NCBI RefSeq assembly: GCF_000175195.1
Contig: NZ_ACQL01000106.1
Span: forward strand, 1 to 64,000
DNA length: 64,000 nt
Source of the DNA: Actinobacillus minor NM305
GTDB lineage: Bacteria; Pseudomonadota; Gammaproteobacteria; Enterobacterales; Pasteurellaceae
Direction: 5' to 3'
Part shown: positions 54,554-64,000 of the stretch, piece after piece
Layout of the letters: each line of letters opens with the position of its first letter
Numbering within the stretch: position 1 is the first letter of the stretch
Notes under the pieces: generated by a model
Told to the model about the DNA's origin: nothing
Databases searched by the model: none
Seen by the model: only the letters and a program-made list of their open reading frames with translations
Position numbers and translations under genes: made by a program

Positions 54554-55699
54554 ATGAAATATGCATTAACGAATTGTGTTATTTACACAGGCTTTGATGT
54601 GCTTTATCAGCATGCGGTAATTGTTGAACATGACAAAATAGAAGCGGTCGTTTTTGAGAAAGATTTACCTAAAGATCTTCCGATTGTTGATTTACAAGGC
54701 GCAAATCTAACCGCTGGCTTTATTGACTTGCAACTTAACGGTTGTGGGGGCGTAATGTTCAATGAAGAAACAACCGTCAAAACGCTGGAGATTATGCAGG
54801 AAACCAATTTGAAATCCGGCACAACGAGTTTCTTACCAACATTTATTACTGCGCCTGATGAAGGCATGAAGCAAGCGATTAATGTCATGCGTGATTATCT
54901 TGAGAAGCACGATAATCAAGCATTAGGCTTACACTTGGAAGGTCCTTATTTAAGCATTGCGAAAAAAGGGGTTCATAGACCAGAATATATCCGTGAAGCA
55001 AACTATGACATGGTGGCATATTTATGCCGAAATGCAGATGTGATTAAGAAAATCACGTTGGCAGCCGAAAATCCAACAGCGAAACATATTGAACGCTTTG
55101 TTCATGCTGGTATTGTCATTTCTATCGGGCATTCTAATGCCGATTATCAAACAGCTAAGCAAGCCTTTAAACAAGGTGCAACCTTTGCAACGCACTTACA
55201 TAATGCTATGTCGCCCATTAGTTCAGGGCGAGAAATGGGCGTTGTTGGTGCCGTGTTGGATAGTGGTGATGTTTATGCCGGCATTATCGTTGATGGCTTA
55301 CATGTGACTTATGGTAATATCAACATTGCCAAACGAGTAAAAGGCGATAAGCTCTGTATTGTAACCGATGCAGTGGCGGCAGCTGGTTCAGATATCGAAC
55401 AATTCCAATTTGTCGGGAAAACCGTTTATGTGCGAGATGGTAAATGTTTTGATGAAAAAGGAACATTAGGTGGCGCTGCTATTACCATGATAGAGTCGAT
55501 TCGAAATGCGGTTATTGAAGTGGGGATTCCACTTGATGAAACATTAAGAATGTGTAATCTTTATCCAGCCAGAGCAATTGGGGTTGAGGAAAAACTTGGT
55601 TCGATTGAAGTAGGTAAAATCGCTAATCTAACGGCATTCAATGCACAATTTAAAGTGATTGGTACAGCGGTTAATGGAAAATGGAAAGCTAATGCTTAA
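54554..55699 (+). CDS. nagA: N-acetylglucosamine-6-phosphate deacetylase
   Basis: Removes acetate from GlcNAc-6-P. The 381-residue amidohydrolase shows [21 protein letters not shown] in part, [18 protein letters not shown] near residue 122 with the metal-binding Glu, [26 protein letters not shown] near 215 and the catalytic Asp in [10 protein letters not shown] near 273. Length equals E. coli NagA (382). It closes the nan-nag operon and is followed by a strong terminator. Confidence 0.97.
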   Translation: MKYALTNCVIYTGFDVLYQHAVIVEHDKIEAVVFEKDLPKDLPIVDLQGANLTAGFIDLQLNGCGGVMFNEETTVKTLEIMQETNLKSGTTSFLPTFITAPDEGMKQAINVMRDYLEKHDNQALGLHLEGPYLSIAKKGVHRPEYIREANYDMVAYLCRNADVIKKITLAAENPTAKHIERFVHAGIVISIGHSNADYQTAKQAFKQGATFATHLHNAMSPISSGREMGVVGAVLDSGDVYAGIIVDGLHVTYGNINIAKRVKGDKLCIVTDAVAAAGSDIEQFQFVGKTVYVRDGKCFDEKGTLGGAAITMIESIRNAVIEVGIPLDETLRMCNLYPARAIGVEEKLGSIEVGKIANLTAFNAQFKVIGTAVNGKWKANA

Positions 55700-55703
55700 A
55701 AAC

Positions 55704-55734
55704 AAAATCTGCACCGAAAGGGTGCAGATTTTTA
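55704..55734. terminator. Terminator of the nan-nag operon
   Basis: AAAATCTGCACC / GGTGCAGATTTT with a GAAAG loop and T run. It overlaps the 3' end of the convergent apaH and can serve both directions. Confidence 0.9.
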
Positions 55735-56544
55735 TCGGAATCTCGTTTGAGTAAAGTATTGCTTATCTTCCCAGCGTAACATGGTGAGATGATTCCCCCA
55801 TGCGCAGCCTGTATCTAATGCATAAATGTTAGGGCGTGTTGATTTCCCCATAAGGCTTGCCCAGTGTCCAAAAATAATGTTCTCTTGTGCAAAAAGAGGA
55901 TTATCTAATTCAAACCAAGCTTTTAGCTCAGAAGGCGCTTCTTCAATAGGTAATTTACACGCAAAATCTAACTGCTTGTCGGTATAACAAAAACGCATGC
56001 GGGTAAAAACATTAACGATATAACGCCAACGTTCAATACCGGTAAGTTGCTCATCCCAGTGGTTAGGCGTATTTTCATACATTTGAGCAATATAATCCGC
56101 ATAATGGTCGCTTCTTAAAACTTGCTCGGCTTCTTTAGCGCAACGAAAGGTGGTTTGAAGATCCCACTCCGGACTAATGCCAGCATGAACCAGAACAAAG
56201 CCATGCTGAGGATGTTGGATAGCAAGCGGTTGATTTCGAAGCCAGTTTTGCAATTCTTCACGATCTTCGGCAGTAAAAATACTATCAACATGATCGGACG
56301 GCTTAACTTTTTTAATCCCTAGTAGGGTAGAGAGTAGATGTAAGTCATGATTACCGAGAACCGTTTGCGCTTTATTTCCAAGCGATTTAACAAAACGAAG
56401 ACAAGCCAGTGAGTCTTCGCCTCGTGCAACAAGGTCGCCGGTTAGCCAAAGTTCATCATTTTGTGGATTAAAAGAAACTTGAGCGAGCAAGGCTTGTAAC
56501 TCTTTGAAACAGCCGTGCAAATCGCCAACAATGTAAGTTGCCAT
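55732..56544 (-). CDS. apaH: Diadenosine tetraphosphatase
   Basis: Symmetrical Ap4A hydrolase, also able to remove Np4 caps from RNA. The 270-residue metallophosphatase shows [14 protein letters not shown] (metal motif), [28 protein letters not shown] near residue 62, [12 protein letters not shown] near 117, and GHWASLMG near 226. Length matches E. coli ApaH (280). It follows tadA with a two-base gap. Confidence 0.97.
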   Translation of the reverse strand: MATYIVGDLHGCFKELQALLAQVSFNPQNDELWLTGDLVARGEDSLACLRFVKSLGNKAQTVLGNHDLHLLSTLLGIKKVKPSDHVDSIFTAEDREELQNWLRNQPLAIQHPQHGFVLVHAGISPEWDLQTTFRCAKEAEQVLRSDHYADYIAQMYENTPNHWDEQLTGIERWRYIVNVFTRMRFCYTDKQLDFACKLPIEEAPSELKAWFELDNPLFAQENIIFGHWASLMGKSTRPNIYALDTGCAWGNHLTMLRWEDKQYFTQTRFR

Positions 56545-56546
56545 TT

Positions 56547-57062
56547 TTATTCCTTTTGTTTTTGTTCCTGTCTTCTCTTTTTAAAGAATGCACTGATTTT
56601 TTGACTACATTCATCACGCATTACTCCGCCACGAATTTGTAAAAAATGGTTCATTTTGTAGTCTTCAAAAAGATGAAAGCGTGAGCCAATTGCCCCTGTT
56701 TTGTAATCCGATGCTCCAAAAACTAAACGCCCGATACGGCTATGTAAAATTGCACCGGCACACATTGTACAAGGCTCTAAAGTCACATAAAGTGTTGTGT
56801 CTAAAAGGCGGTAGTTTTGCAATTGTTCTCCAGCCATTCGGATTGCTTGAATTTCTGCGTGAGCAGTGGAATCAGAAAGGATAATCGAACGATTCCAACC
56901 TTCACCAAGTATTTTCCCGTTTTTATCAATCAAAACAGCACCAACGGGAATTTCACCTTCTTGTTCTGCTTTATCCGCAAGGGATAAGGCATATTGCATA
57001 AAGTAAAAATCCTGCTCCGTTAAGGTTAAATCGCAATGGGATTGGGTGGGTTGAATGAACAT
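56547..57062 (-). CDS. tadA: tRNA-specific adenosine deaminase
   Basis: Makes inosine at position 34 of tRNA-Arg(ACG). The 171-residue cytidine-deaminase-fold protein has the zinc and catalytic motifs [14 protein letters not shown] (His/Glu near residue 69) and [12 protein letters not shown] (two Cys near 99-102), and [12 protein letters not shown]. It has a slightly extended N terminus before [18 protein letters not shown]. It forms a two-gene unit with apaH. Confidence 0.96.
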   Translation of the reverse strand: MFIQPTQSHCDLTLTEQDFYFMQYALSLADKAEQEGEIPVGAVLIDKNGKILGEGWNRSIILSDSTAHAEIQAIRMAGEQLQNYRLLDTTLYVTLEPCTMCAGAILHSRIGRLVFGASDYKTGAIGSRFHLFEDYKMNHFLQIRGGVMRDECSQKISAFFKKRRQEQKQKE

Positions 57063-57110
57063 AGTTTTTCACTAGTCTTATTGATATAATGTAACAATAT
57101 AAAATAATTT

Positions 57111-57177
57111 GTAGGGGCTAATTACATTAGCCCCGAAACATTGCGAGAATATCAGGGCGAATGTAATTCGCCCCTAC
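57111..57177. repeat. Composite palindromic repeat between tadA and deaD
   Basis: Outer arms GTAGGGG (57111-57117) and CCCCTAC (57171-57177) enclose two inner hairpins, GGGGCTAA/TTAGCCCC (57114-57134) and GGGCGAA/TTCGCCC (57055 plus 100, that is 57155-57173). The two inner units are variants of one motif (GGGGC-AA-TTACA-TT-GCCCC). This looks like a dispersed intergenic repeat of the REP or small MITE kind. Confidence 0.7.
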
Positions 57178-57209
57178 ACATATCACAATATGATTTACTA
57201 GATAAATGA

Positions 57210-59024
57210 TTATCGGCGACCACGCTCATTAAAACGTTTTTCTTTAAATCCGCCTTCTTTACGATCTTTAAAGCCTCGTTCATCACGGCGACCATCTCTG
57301 CCACCACGTCCTTTACCTCGTCCCCCTTTATCTTCGTAAGGGTTCGCATTTGTTGCACCGCCTGCAGGACCTAAGAAAGACATTTGCATAGGCTTACTTA
57401 ATACTCGGGCTTTTTGCGCAAAGTGTTGTACTAAGTGTTTTGGCATACCTTGCGGTAATTCAATGGTTGAGTATTTATCGTGTAACTTGATGTGTCCGAT
57501 ATAACGGCTGTTAATATCACCCTCGTTGGCAATTGCTCCAACAATGTGACGCACTTCAACACCGTCTTCACGACCTAGTTCGATACGATAGAGATCCATT
57601 GCTACACCATTGTTATCACGGTGCTCACGACCGTTACCACGGCGTTCCGCAGAGCGTGGGTTTTCACGACCTTTACCACGTTCACCACGAGCAGCTTTGA
57701 TAACCGGATCTGGCGGAAGAATAAGTTTTTGTTTTTCTTGAAGTAGCATCATCATTGCCGCCGCAAGTTCCTCGTGATCTTGATCAGCAGTAAATAAATC
57801 TTCTAACAGTTCACGATATTTTTCTAAATCGTGATGTTCAAGTTGTTTTTCGATACGTGCTTTGAATTTAGCACGGCGTTTTTCCATTAAGATTTCGTGA
57901 TTTGGAATAGCCACTTCATCAATTGGTTTTTTGATGAGATGTTCAATGTTACGAAGTAAGCGGCGTTCACGTGGTTCAACAAATAATAATGCACGACCAG
58001 AACGTCCGGCACGACCGGTACGACCGATACGGTGAACATAAGATTCTGCATCTAATGGAATATCATAGTTCACAACAAGGCTAATACGATCAATATCAAT
58101 ACCACGTGCTGCCACATCCGTTGCGACAATAATATCTAAACGACCTGATTTGAGTTTATCTAACGCTTGTTCACGAGATTGCTGTGTCATATCGCCATTG
58201 AGTGCTGCCGCACGGTAGCCATTACGTTCACAAAGTTCCGCAATATCAATAGTTCCGGTTTTAGTACGGGTAAAGATAATTGCCGCATCAAAATCTTCTA
58301 CTTCTAAGAAACGTAGAAGCGCATCATTTTTACGGAAGCCATTAACTAACCAGTAGCTTTGGGCAATATCCGGTGCAGAACGTTGGGACGCTTGAATTTT
58401 TACCTCTTGCGGATCTTTCATAAAACGCTTGGTAATACGGCGAATTGGCTCTGGCATTGTGGCAGAGAAAAGTGCCGTTTGGTGATCTTCAGGTAATTCA
58501 GCCATTACCGTTTCTACGTCTTCAATAAATCCCATACGTAGCATTTCATCTGCTTCATCAAGTACGATGGCTTTAAGTGCCGATAGATCAAGTGTACCAC
58601 GGCGAATATGGTCGAGAATACGCCCTGGTGTTCCCACCACAACTTGTGCGCCATTTTTTAATGCACGGATTTGAATATCGTAACGCTGACCTCCGTAAAT
58701 GGTAACGGTACGAATACCACGCATGTTTTTGGTAAATTGCTCACATGCATCTGCGACTTGAATCGCTAATTCACGAGTGGGCGCCATAACCAACATTTGA
58801 GGATGGCGTTGTTCAGGATCAATTTGCGCAAGAATAGGCAGAGAAAATGCCGCTGTTTTACCACTTCCTGTTTGTGCCATTCCTAATACATCACGACCAT
58901 TTAAGAGGTGTGGAATACAAGCCTGCTGGATAGGTGAAGGGGTAACAAATCCCATCTCATTTACAGCGTCAAGGATAGATTGTGGTAAGCCTAAGTCGGC
59001 AAAAGTTAAATTTGTTTCAGTCAT
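57210..59024 (-). CDS. deaD: ATP-dependent RNA helicase DeaD (CsdA)
   Basis: DEAD-box helicase acting in cold growth, ribosome assembly and mRNA decay. The 604-residue protein has the Q motif ([23 protein letters not shown] in part), motif [12 protein letters not shown], Ia [36 protein letters not shown] and [13 protein letters not shown] in the first 370 residues. An RNA-binding domain ([18 protein letters not shown]) and an Arg/Gly-rich tail ([18 protein letters not shown]) follow. The pnp-nlpI-deaD order equals that of E. coli. Confidence 0.97.
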   Translation of the reverse strand: MTETNLTFADLGLPQSILDAVNEMGFVTPSPIQQACIPHLLNGRDVLGMAQTGSGKTAAFSLPILAQIDPEQRHPQMLVMAPTRELAIQVADACEQFTKNMRGIRTVTIYGGQRYDIQIRALKNGAQVVVGTPGRILDHIRRGTLDLSALKAIVLDEADEMLRMGFIEDVETVMAELPEDHQTALFSATMPEPIRRITKRFMKDPQEVKIQASQRSAPDIAQSYWLVNGFRKNDALLRFLEVEDFDAAIIFTRTKTGTIDIAELCERNGYRAAALNGDMTQQSREQALDKLKSGRLDIIVATDVAARGIDIDRISLVVNYDIPLDAESYVHRIGRTGRAGRSGRALLFVEPRERRLLRNIEHLIKKPIDEVAIPNHEILMEKRRAKFKARIEKQLEHHDLEKYRELLEDLFTADQDHEELAAAMMMLLQEKQKLILPPDPVIKAARGERGKGRENPRSAERRGNGREHRDNNGVAMDLYRIELGREDGVEVRHIVGAIANEGDINSRYIGHIKLHDKYSTIELPQGMPKHLVQHFAQKARVLSKPMQMSFLGPAGGATNANPYEDKGGRGKGRGGRDGRRDERGFKDRKEGGFKEKRFNERGRR

Positions 59025-59074
59025 AAAATTCCAAAAAGGGTTGTTTTAGATAATGCTTTTCCATAACTTAATCC

Positions 59075-59091
59075 CCTCTTTGCTAAAGAGG
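59075..59091. repeat. Short hairpin upstream of deaD
   Basis: CCTCTTT-GCT-AAAGAGG, flanked by TAATCC, in the deaD-nlpI gap. The form resembles dispersed intergenic repeats of Pasteurellaceae. On the minus strand it lies in the deaD leader region. Confidence 0.45.
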
Positions 59092-59203
59092 AAGAGAATT
59101 AATGGATATTGGCATTTCACTAAAAATAAAAATTATATTGTTGAGCTTTTTAGGTAAGAAAAATATATAGAAAGCAAATCAATGCTTTATTAACCTGTTA
59201 CAG

Positions 59204-59247
59204 TAAGCGGTTAGATTTGTAAAATTTTTTGCAAAAATGACCGCTTT
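59204..59247. repeat. Inverted uptake-signal pair between nlpI and deaD
   Basis: TAAGCGGT near 59204 and ACCGCTTTA near 59239 flank an A/T-rich tail containing AAAATTTTTTGC shared by both orientations. It sits 12 bases past the nlpI stop and can fold into a hairpin, so it may act as the nlpI terminator. Confidence 0.6.
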
Positions 59248-59258
59248 AATCGTCCTAA

Positions 59259-60194
59259 TTATTCCCCAACAACAGTGGGAGTTCGAATTCCGTTTAAACT
59301 TTCGTTATTACGAAGTTGTGAGAGTTCGAACAGGGCAAAACGATACTCAACAAAGTTAAACACTTGATTTGCAAGAGCAAGACGGAAAAGGCTAATTGCC
59401 TCATCTTTTTGATTCGATTTGAGTTTTTGTTTTGCTAGATAAAAATAAGTTTCGGTTAAAATTTCGGCATAAGTGGCAGTGTTAGGCTGCGCTTGTGCTT
59501 CAATTTTTGCCCTAAGTTGTTTCAATGACAGTTCACCTAGAAAGTAACGAACAATATTTACACCCCAAAATTCTTGAGAGAGTAGTTTTGAACGTTCAAT
59601 CAGGTTGTTTTTCGCTTCTTGCGGTTTAATTTCCAATTCATTGAAATAAAGCCATAATGCTCGATATGGGTCGGATTTATCTTCATTATAAAAATGGAGA
59701 AAATCACGTTCTGCCTCAGAATAACGACCGCTATAATAAAATGCCAAACCACGATTAAGATAGGTGTAAGCATATTGCGGATCGAGTTCTAATACGGCAT
59801 TAAAAGCATCAACTGAGCTATCATAGTCATCTTCAAGCAAAAGATATAAACCTATGTAATTATAGGCGGCTACCATTTTGGGATTTAACGAAATAGCTTG
59901 ATTGAAATCATAACGGGCTAAAGACCATAATCCTAAACTATCGTATAAAACGCCTCGTTCAAAATAAAGATCTGCCATTTCCAAATCAGATAATTTTGCC
60001 TCTTGCAATACCTGTGTTAGGCGTACCACCATAACTTCTTGTTCAAAACGAAGTTGAGGATTTAATTCAGCCAGTGCAAGTTTATCTGTTGAAATCATTT
60101 CCGATATATTACGATTACTAATACAACCGGTTAGAAAAAAAGCCGATAAAAAGCAGAGTAATAAAAATCGAAAAACTTTAGTCTGTTGTAACAT
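59259..60194 (-). CDS. nlpI: TPR lipoprotein NlpI
   Basis: Outer-membrane lipoprotein with TPR repeats that works as an adaptor for envelope proteases and peptidoglycan hydrolases. The 311-residue protein has a type II signal peptide ending LTGC (Cys24). TPR units include ADLYFERGVLYDSLGLWSLARYDFNQAISLNP in part, MVAAYNYIGLYLLLEDDYDSSVDAFNAVLELDP in part, and YAYTYLNRGLAFYYSGRYSEAERDF in part. E. coli NlpI has 294 residues. The position between pnp and deaD is the conserved one. Confidence 0.95.
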   Translation of the reverse strand: MLQQTKVFRFLLLCFLSAFFLTGCISNRNISEMISTDKLALAELNPQLRFEQEVMVVRLTQVLQEAKLSDLEMADLYFERGVLYDSLGLWSLARYDFNQAISLNPKMVAAYNYIGLYLLLEDDYDSSVDAFNAVLELDPQYAYTYLNRGLAFYYSGRYSEAERDFLHFYNEDKSDPYRALWLYFNELEIKPQEAKNNLIERSKLLSQEFWGVNIVRYFLGELSLKQLRAKIEAQAQPNTATYAEILTETYFYLAKQKLKSNQKDEAISLFRLALANQVFNFVEYRFALFELSQLRNNESLNGIRTPTVVGE

Positions 60195-60257
60195 TAGTAA
60201 ACAGCCCTACGAAAGAAAAGAAATCAACCTCTTTTTCAAGAGGTTGATAAGCATAAA

Positions 60258-62393
60258 TTAGATTTCAGCTTGTTCTTCTTGAATTTGAGCTTCTTCAGTT
60301 GTCTCTGTGGCTTCGTTATTTAAGTCTTTCATCGTTAAGCGGATACGACCTTGACGATCGATTTCTACCACTTTCACCTGAACTTCTTGACCAACAGATA
60401 AATAATCTGCAACACGTTCTACACGAGCTTCAGTGATTTGAGAAATATGCACTAAGCCTTCTTTACCACCAAGGATAGACACGAATGCACCGAAATCAAC
60501 CACACGAGTTACTTTACCTTTGTAGATCGCATTCACTTCGACTTCTGCAACGATCTCTTCGATACGTTCCATCACACGTTTTGCGGCGTTGTTGTCTGTT
60601 GCCGCAATTTTCACTGTGCCGTCATCATCAATGTCGATTGATGTGCCGGTTTCTTCGGTTAATGCACGAATTGTCGCACCACCTTTACCGATCACATCTT
60701 TGATTTTCTTCGGATCGATCTTCATTGTATGAATACGAGGTGCGAAGTCAGAAATTTCTGAACGTGGTGCAGGGATCGCTTGTTCCATCACGCCTAAAAT
60801 GTGCATACGTGCACCTTTTGCTTGATTTAATGCGATACGCATAATTTCAGAGGTGATCCCTTCAATTTTGATGTCCATTTGTAATGCAGTTACACCTTCA
60901 CGAGTACCTGCCACTTTAAAGTCCATATCGCCTAAGTGGTCTTCATCACCTAAGATGTCTGAAAGTACCACAAATTTCTCTTCTTCTTTCACTAAGCCCA
61001 TTGCAATACCCGCAACAGCTGCTTTGATTGGCACACCGGCATCCATTAACGCAAGAGAAGCACCACATACAGAAGCCATTGATGAAGAACCGTTTGACTC
61101 GGTAATTTCAGAAACCACACGCACAACATACGGGAACTCTTCTGCCGTTGGCATTACTGCTAACACGCCACGTTTCGCTAAACGACCGTGACCGATTTCA
61201 CGACGTTTCGGCGAACCGATACGACCTGTTTCACCTACTGAATATGGAGGGAAGTTGTAGTGGAATAAGAAGCGATCTGATTTTTCGCCTGTTAATTCGT
61301 CAATGATTTGTGCATCACGCTCTGTACCTAATGTCGCAACCGCTAATGCTTGTGTTTCACCACGAGTAAACAACGCTGAACCGTGCGTACGAGGTAAAAC
61401 GCCAGTACAAATATCTAATGCACGCACGGTATCCACGGTACGACCGTCAATGCGTGGTTCGCCTGCGATAATACGGCTACGCACGATTTGGCTTTCTAAT
61501 GCGGTAATAATATCTACAATCTTACCGCTTGAAATGGTTTCATCTTCTGCAGTTAATTGAGCGATAACGTCCGCTTTGATTGCGTCAATTTGTTCATAAC
61601 GTGCTTGTTTTTCAGTGATACGGTAAGCATCGCCAAGACGAACTTCTGCTAATGCTTTAACTTTATTGATTAAATCCGTATTTGGCTCTGGAGCAACCCA
61701 GTCCCAACGTGGTTTGCCTGCTTCTTTCACAAATTCTTTGATGTTTTCAATCACCACTTGTTGCTGTTCGTGACCAAACACCACTGCTGCTAACATCTGT
61801 TCTTCAGTTAAAATATCTGCTTCAGATTCAACCATTAATACCGCTTTGTCTGTACCAGCCACTACTAAATCTAAACGGCTTAAACGTTGTTCTGATGTAG
61901 TTGGGTTAAGCACAAATTGGTTATCAATAAAACCAACACGAGCCGCACCGATTGGGCCGTTGAAAGGCACACCAGATAGAGATAATGCAGCTGACGCACC
62001 GATCATCGCCACTAAATCTGGGCTGATTTGTGGATTAACAGAAACCACTGTTGCAATCACTTGAATTTCGTTGAAGAAACCTTCAGGGAAAAGTGGACGA
62101 ACTGGACGGTCAATTAAACGCGCGATTAAGGTTTCGCCTTCAGATGGACGACCTTCACGTTTGAAGAAACCACCCGGAATACGACCTGCAGCGTAAGTAC
62201 GCTCTTGATAATCTACAGTTAATGGAAAGAAGTCTTGACCTTCATTCACCTCTTTTTTTGCTACCACAGTAACAAAAACGGTAGTGTCGTCCATACTTGC
62301 CATTACTGCTGCCGTTGCTTGACGAGCAATAGCCCCTGTTTCTAAAGTTACGGTATGCTGACCGTATTTAAATTGTTTGACGATTGGAGTCAT
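60258..62393 (-). CDS. pnp: Polyribonucleotide nucleotidyltransferase (PNPase)
   Basis: Phosphorolytic 3'-5' exoribonuclease and degradosome component. The 711-residue protein has two RNase PH domains ([21 protein letters not shown] in part near residue 78, [18 protein letters not shown] and [20 protein letters not shown] in the second), [16 protein letters not shown] near 490, a KH domain ([21 protein letters not shown] in part near 560), an S1 domain ([22 protein letters not shown] in part near 635), and an acidic Glu-rich tail. Length equals E. coli Pnp (711). It is divergent from parC. Confidence 0.98.
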   Translation of the reverse strand: MTPIVKQFKYGQHTVTLETGAIARQATAAVMASMDDTTVFVTVVAKKEVNEGQDFFPLTVDYQERTYAAGRIPGGFFKREGRPSEGETLIARLIDRPVRPLFPEGFFNEIQVIATVVSVNPQISPDLVAMIGASAALSLSGVPFNGPIGAARVGFIDNQFVLNPTTSEQRLSRLDLVVAGTDKAVLMVESEADILTEEQMLAAVVFGHEQQQVVIENIKEFVKEAGKPRWDWVAPEPNTDLINKVKALAEVRLGDAYRITEKQARYEQIDAIKADVIAQLTAEDETISSGKIVDIITALESQIVRSRIIAGEPRIDGRTVDTVRALDICTGVLPRTHGSALFTRGETQALAVATLGTERDAQIIDELTGEKSDRFLFHYNFPPYSVGETGRIGSPKRREIGHGRLAKRGVLAVMPTAEEFPYVVRVVSEITESNGSSSMASVCGASLALMDAGVPIKAAVAGIAMGLVKEEEKFVVLSDILGDEDHLGDMDFKVAGTREGVTALQMDIKIEGITSEIMRIALNQAKGARMHILGVMEQAIPAPRSEISDFAPRIHTMKIDPKKIKDVIGKGGATIRALTEETGTSIDIDDDGTVKIAATDNNAAKRVMERIEEIVAEVEVNAIYKGKVTRVVDFGAFVSILGGKEGLVHISQITEARVERVADYLSVGQEVQVKVVEIDRQGRIRLTMKDLNNEATETTEEAQIQEEQAEI

Positions 62394-62679
62394 TTTGAAT
62401 GTTCCTTTTAAATTTTTGGATTTTATTGTTGTTTTATTTCCTAAAAATTGCGACTAGCAAAAATGATCTTACTTGGAAAGATGACTTTTGATAGCCGCCT
62501 CTACAAATCTGAAATAAAACGAACGTATTATACAGACTTTTTTATACAAAATCGCCAACTATTTTACCATTTACAAAAAAACGTAAAACCTTTCATAAAA
62601 AGAACCGCTTGTATTTTCAAATGGACAAATATCCACAGATCATAGAAAATATATTTCAAATTGAAGGAATAAAGAGAAT

Positions 62680-64000
62680 ATGAGTAACGAAATCATCAAT
62701 TATGAAGGCGTTGAGCAGATGCCTATTAAGCGTTTTACTGAAGATGCTTATTTAAATTATTCAATGTACGTTATTATGGATCGTGCGTTGCCATTTATCG
62801 GCGATGGGTTAAAACCGGTACAACGCCGTATTATTTATGCGATGTCGGAATTAGGCTTAAATGCAACGGCAAAGTATGCCAAGGCGGCACGAACTGTCGG
62901 TGATGTATTAGGTAAATTCCACCCACACGGCGATTCTGCCTGCTATGGCGCAATGGTCGGTATGGCACAAGATTTTACTTTCCGTTATCCGCTGATTGAT
63001 GGTCAAGGTAACTGGGGTAGTTTAGAAGATGATGCCGCAGCTTATCGTTATACAGAAGCAAGATTAACCAAAATCGCAGCAATTTTGCTTTCTGAATTAG
63101 ACCAAGGCACAGTTGATTTCAAACCAAATTTTGATGGTTCCAAAGTAGAGCCGGTGACTTTTCCTTCTCGTTTACCGCATATTTTATTGAATGGCTCAAC
63201 AGGGATTGCAGTTGGTATGGCAACGGATATTCCGCCACATAATATCAATGAAATAGCAGAAGCAAGTGTGATGTTATTGGAAAATCCAAAAGCGACATTG
63301 AGCGATTTATTAACGGTTGTTCAAGGCCCTGATTACCCAACAGAAGCTGAAATTATTACACCGAAAAGCGATATTGCCAAAATATATGAGCAGGGGCGAG
63401 GCTCAATCAGAATGCGAGCGGTTTGGAGCAAAGAAGATGGTGAAATTGTCATTCAAGCCTTACCGCATCAGGCTTCGCCATCTAAAATTATTGCGCAAAT
63501 CGCCGATCAAATGCGTAACAAAAAATTACCAATGGTTGATGATATTCGAGATGAGTCGGATCATGAAAACCCAATTCGTATCGTGATTGTGCCACGCTCT
63601 AACCGTATTGACTTTGATGCTTTAATGGATCATCTGTTTGCAACCACAGATCTCGAAAAAAGCTACCGTGTTAATATGAATATGATTGGTTTGGACGGTA
63701 AACCGGCAGTTAAAAACTTACATGACATTTTAACTGAATGGCTCTCTTTCCGCCGCTCAACCGTTACTCGCCGTTTGAATGACAAATTAGATAAAATTTT
63801 AAACCGCTTGCATATTTTAGACGGTTTAATGATCGCCTTTCTCAACATTGACGAAGTGATCAGTATTATCCGAAATGAAGATGAGCCGAAAGCCGTGTTA
63901 ATGGCACGTTTCAATTTAAGCGATATTCAAGCGGAAGCTATTTTAAATCTACGTTTGCGTCATTTAGCAAAATTAGAAGAACACGAACTACAAGCGGAGA
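62680..64000 (+). CDS. parC: DNA topoisomerase IV subunit A (5' part)
   Basis: Breakage-reunion subunit of topoisomerase IV, which decatenates daughter chromosomes. The frame is open from the ATG at 62680 (TTGAAGGAATAAAG upstream) to the window edge, 440 codons of about 750. Markers for ParC rather than GyrA are [32 protein letters not shown] in part, [24 protein letters not shown]-like [38 protein letters not shown] and [13 protein letters not shown]. In the quinolone-determining region Ser86 (E. coli Ser80) is kept, but Gly90 stands where E. coli has Glu84. The stretch [19 protein letters not shown] is also shorter than the E. coli counterpart. Confidence 0.95.
   Translation, partial: MSNEIINYEGVEQMPIKRFTEDAYLNYSMYVIMDRALPFIGDGLKPVQRRIIYAMSELGLNATAKYAKAARTVGDVLGKFHPHGDSACYGAMVGMAQDFTFRYPLIDGQGNWGSLEDDAAAYRYTEARLTKIAAILLSELDQGTVDFKPNFDGSKVEPVTFPSRLPHILLNGSTGIAVGMATDIPPHNINEIAEASVMLLENPKATLSDLLTVVQGPDYPTEAEIITPKSDIAKIYEQGRGSIRMRAVWSKEDGEIVIQALPHQASPSKIIAQIADQMRNKKLPMVDDIRDESDHENPIRIVIVPRSNRIDFDALMDHLFATTDLEKSYRVNMNMIGLDGKPAVKNLHDILTEWLSFRRSTVTRRLNDKLDKILNRLHILDGLMIAFLNIDEVISIIRNEDEPKAVLMARFNLSDIQAEAILNLRLRHLAKLEEHELQAE

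Overview
The window looks like a chromosomal segment of an AT-rich member of the Pasteurellaceae. The evidence is gene content (FNR/HlyX-type regulator, fused TrpCF, Rec2/ComEC, NlpI, ArfA, nan/nag genes) and many DNA uptake signal sequences with the core ACAAGCGGT followed by an A/T-rich tail. That core is the Actinobacillus pleuropneumoniae type, shared with Mannheimia, Bibersteinia and [Haemophilus] ducreyi. Only one perfect Haemophilus influenzae-type core (AAAGTGCGGT) was found, inside the trehalose operon. The species cannot be fixed from the sequence alone. No complete rRNA or tRNA gene and no CRISPR array was seen.

Layout. 1-3249: leuS-lptE on the minus strand. 3250-4420: a scar region with the 3' part of a tRNA-Arg(UCU), the tail of a lost minus-strand gene, a frameshifted colicin-D-like toxin domain and a probable immunity gene. 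4573-11436: fnr, uspA, alaS, csrA, a phosphohexomutase gene and galU. 11512-13890: cydC without an adjacent cydD, and hflD. 13948-18135: trehalose regulon treR-treB-treC with clear CRP and TreR sites. 18266-22226: purB and gyrB. 22382-24835: a lone AT-rich dynamin-family GTPase, placed after interleaved inverted repeats. 24895-30802: serS, smpB, ycjX, a CYTH triphosphatase, small genes, truC and yqcC. 30940-34806: trpCF and comEC/rec2, the latter with a competence-type CRP-S site. 34773-38996: a CHY zinc-finger gene, queA, a YvcK-like gene, an AI-2E family permease and a methyltransferase. 39146-41797: arfA with its built-in terminator, a run of four hairpins, and ilvHI. 42138-45479: can, a DUF1439 gene, a tiny lipoprotein, tgt and a hemerythrin-domain gene.

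45558-55699 is a coherent sialic-acid module. satABCD (ABC uptake) is divergent from nanE-nanK-nanA-nagB-nagA. Together they would import N-acetylneuraminate, split it, and feed N-acetylmannosamine through GlcNAc-6-P to fructose-6-P. No dedicated regulator gene lies in the cluster, although a CRP-like site sits in the divergent promoter region.

55732-64000: apaH-tadA, a composite palindromic repeat, deaD-nlpI-pnp (the enterobacterial order), and the divergent parC, which runs off the window.

Most of the window is ordinary housekeeping DNA. The less ordinary parts are the 3.4-4.4 kb scar, the lone dynamin-like GTPase, the hairpin cluster with complementary loops at 39.5 kb, and signs that the trehalose operon came from another Pasteurellaceae lineage.
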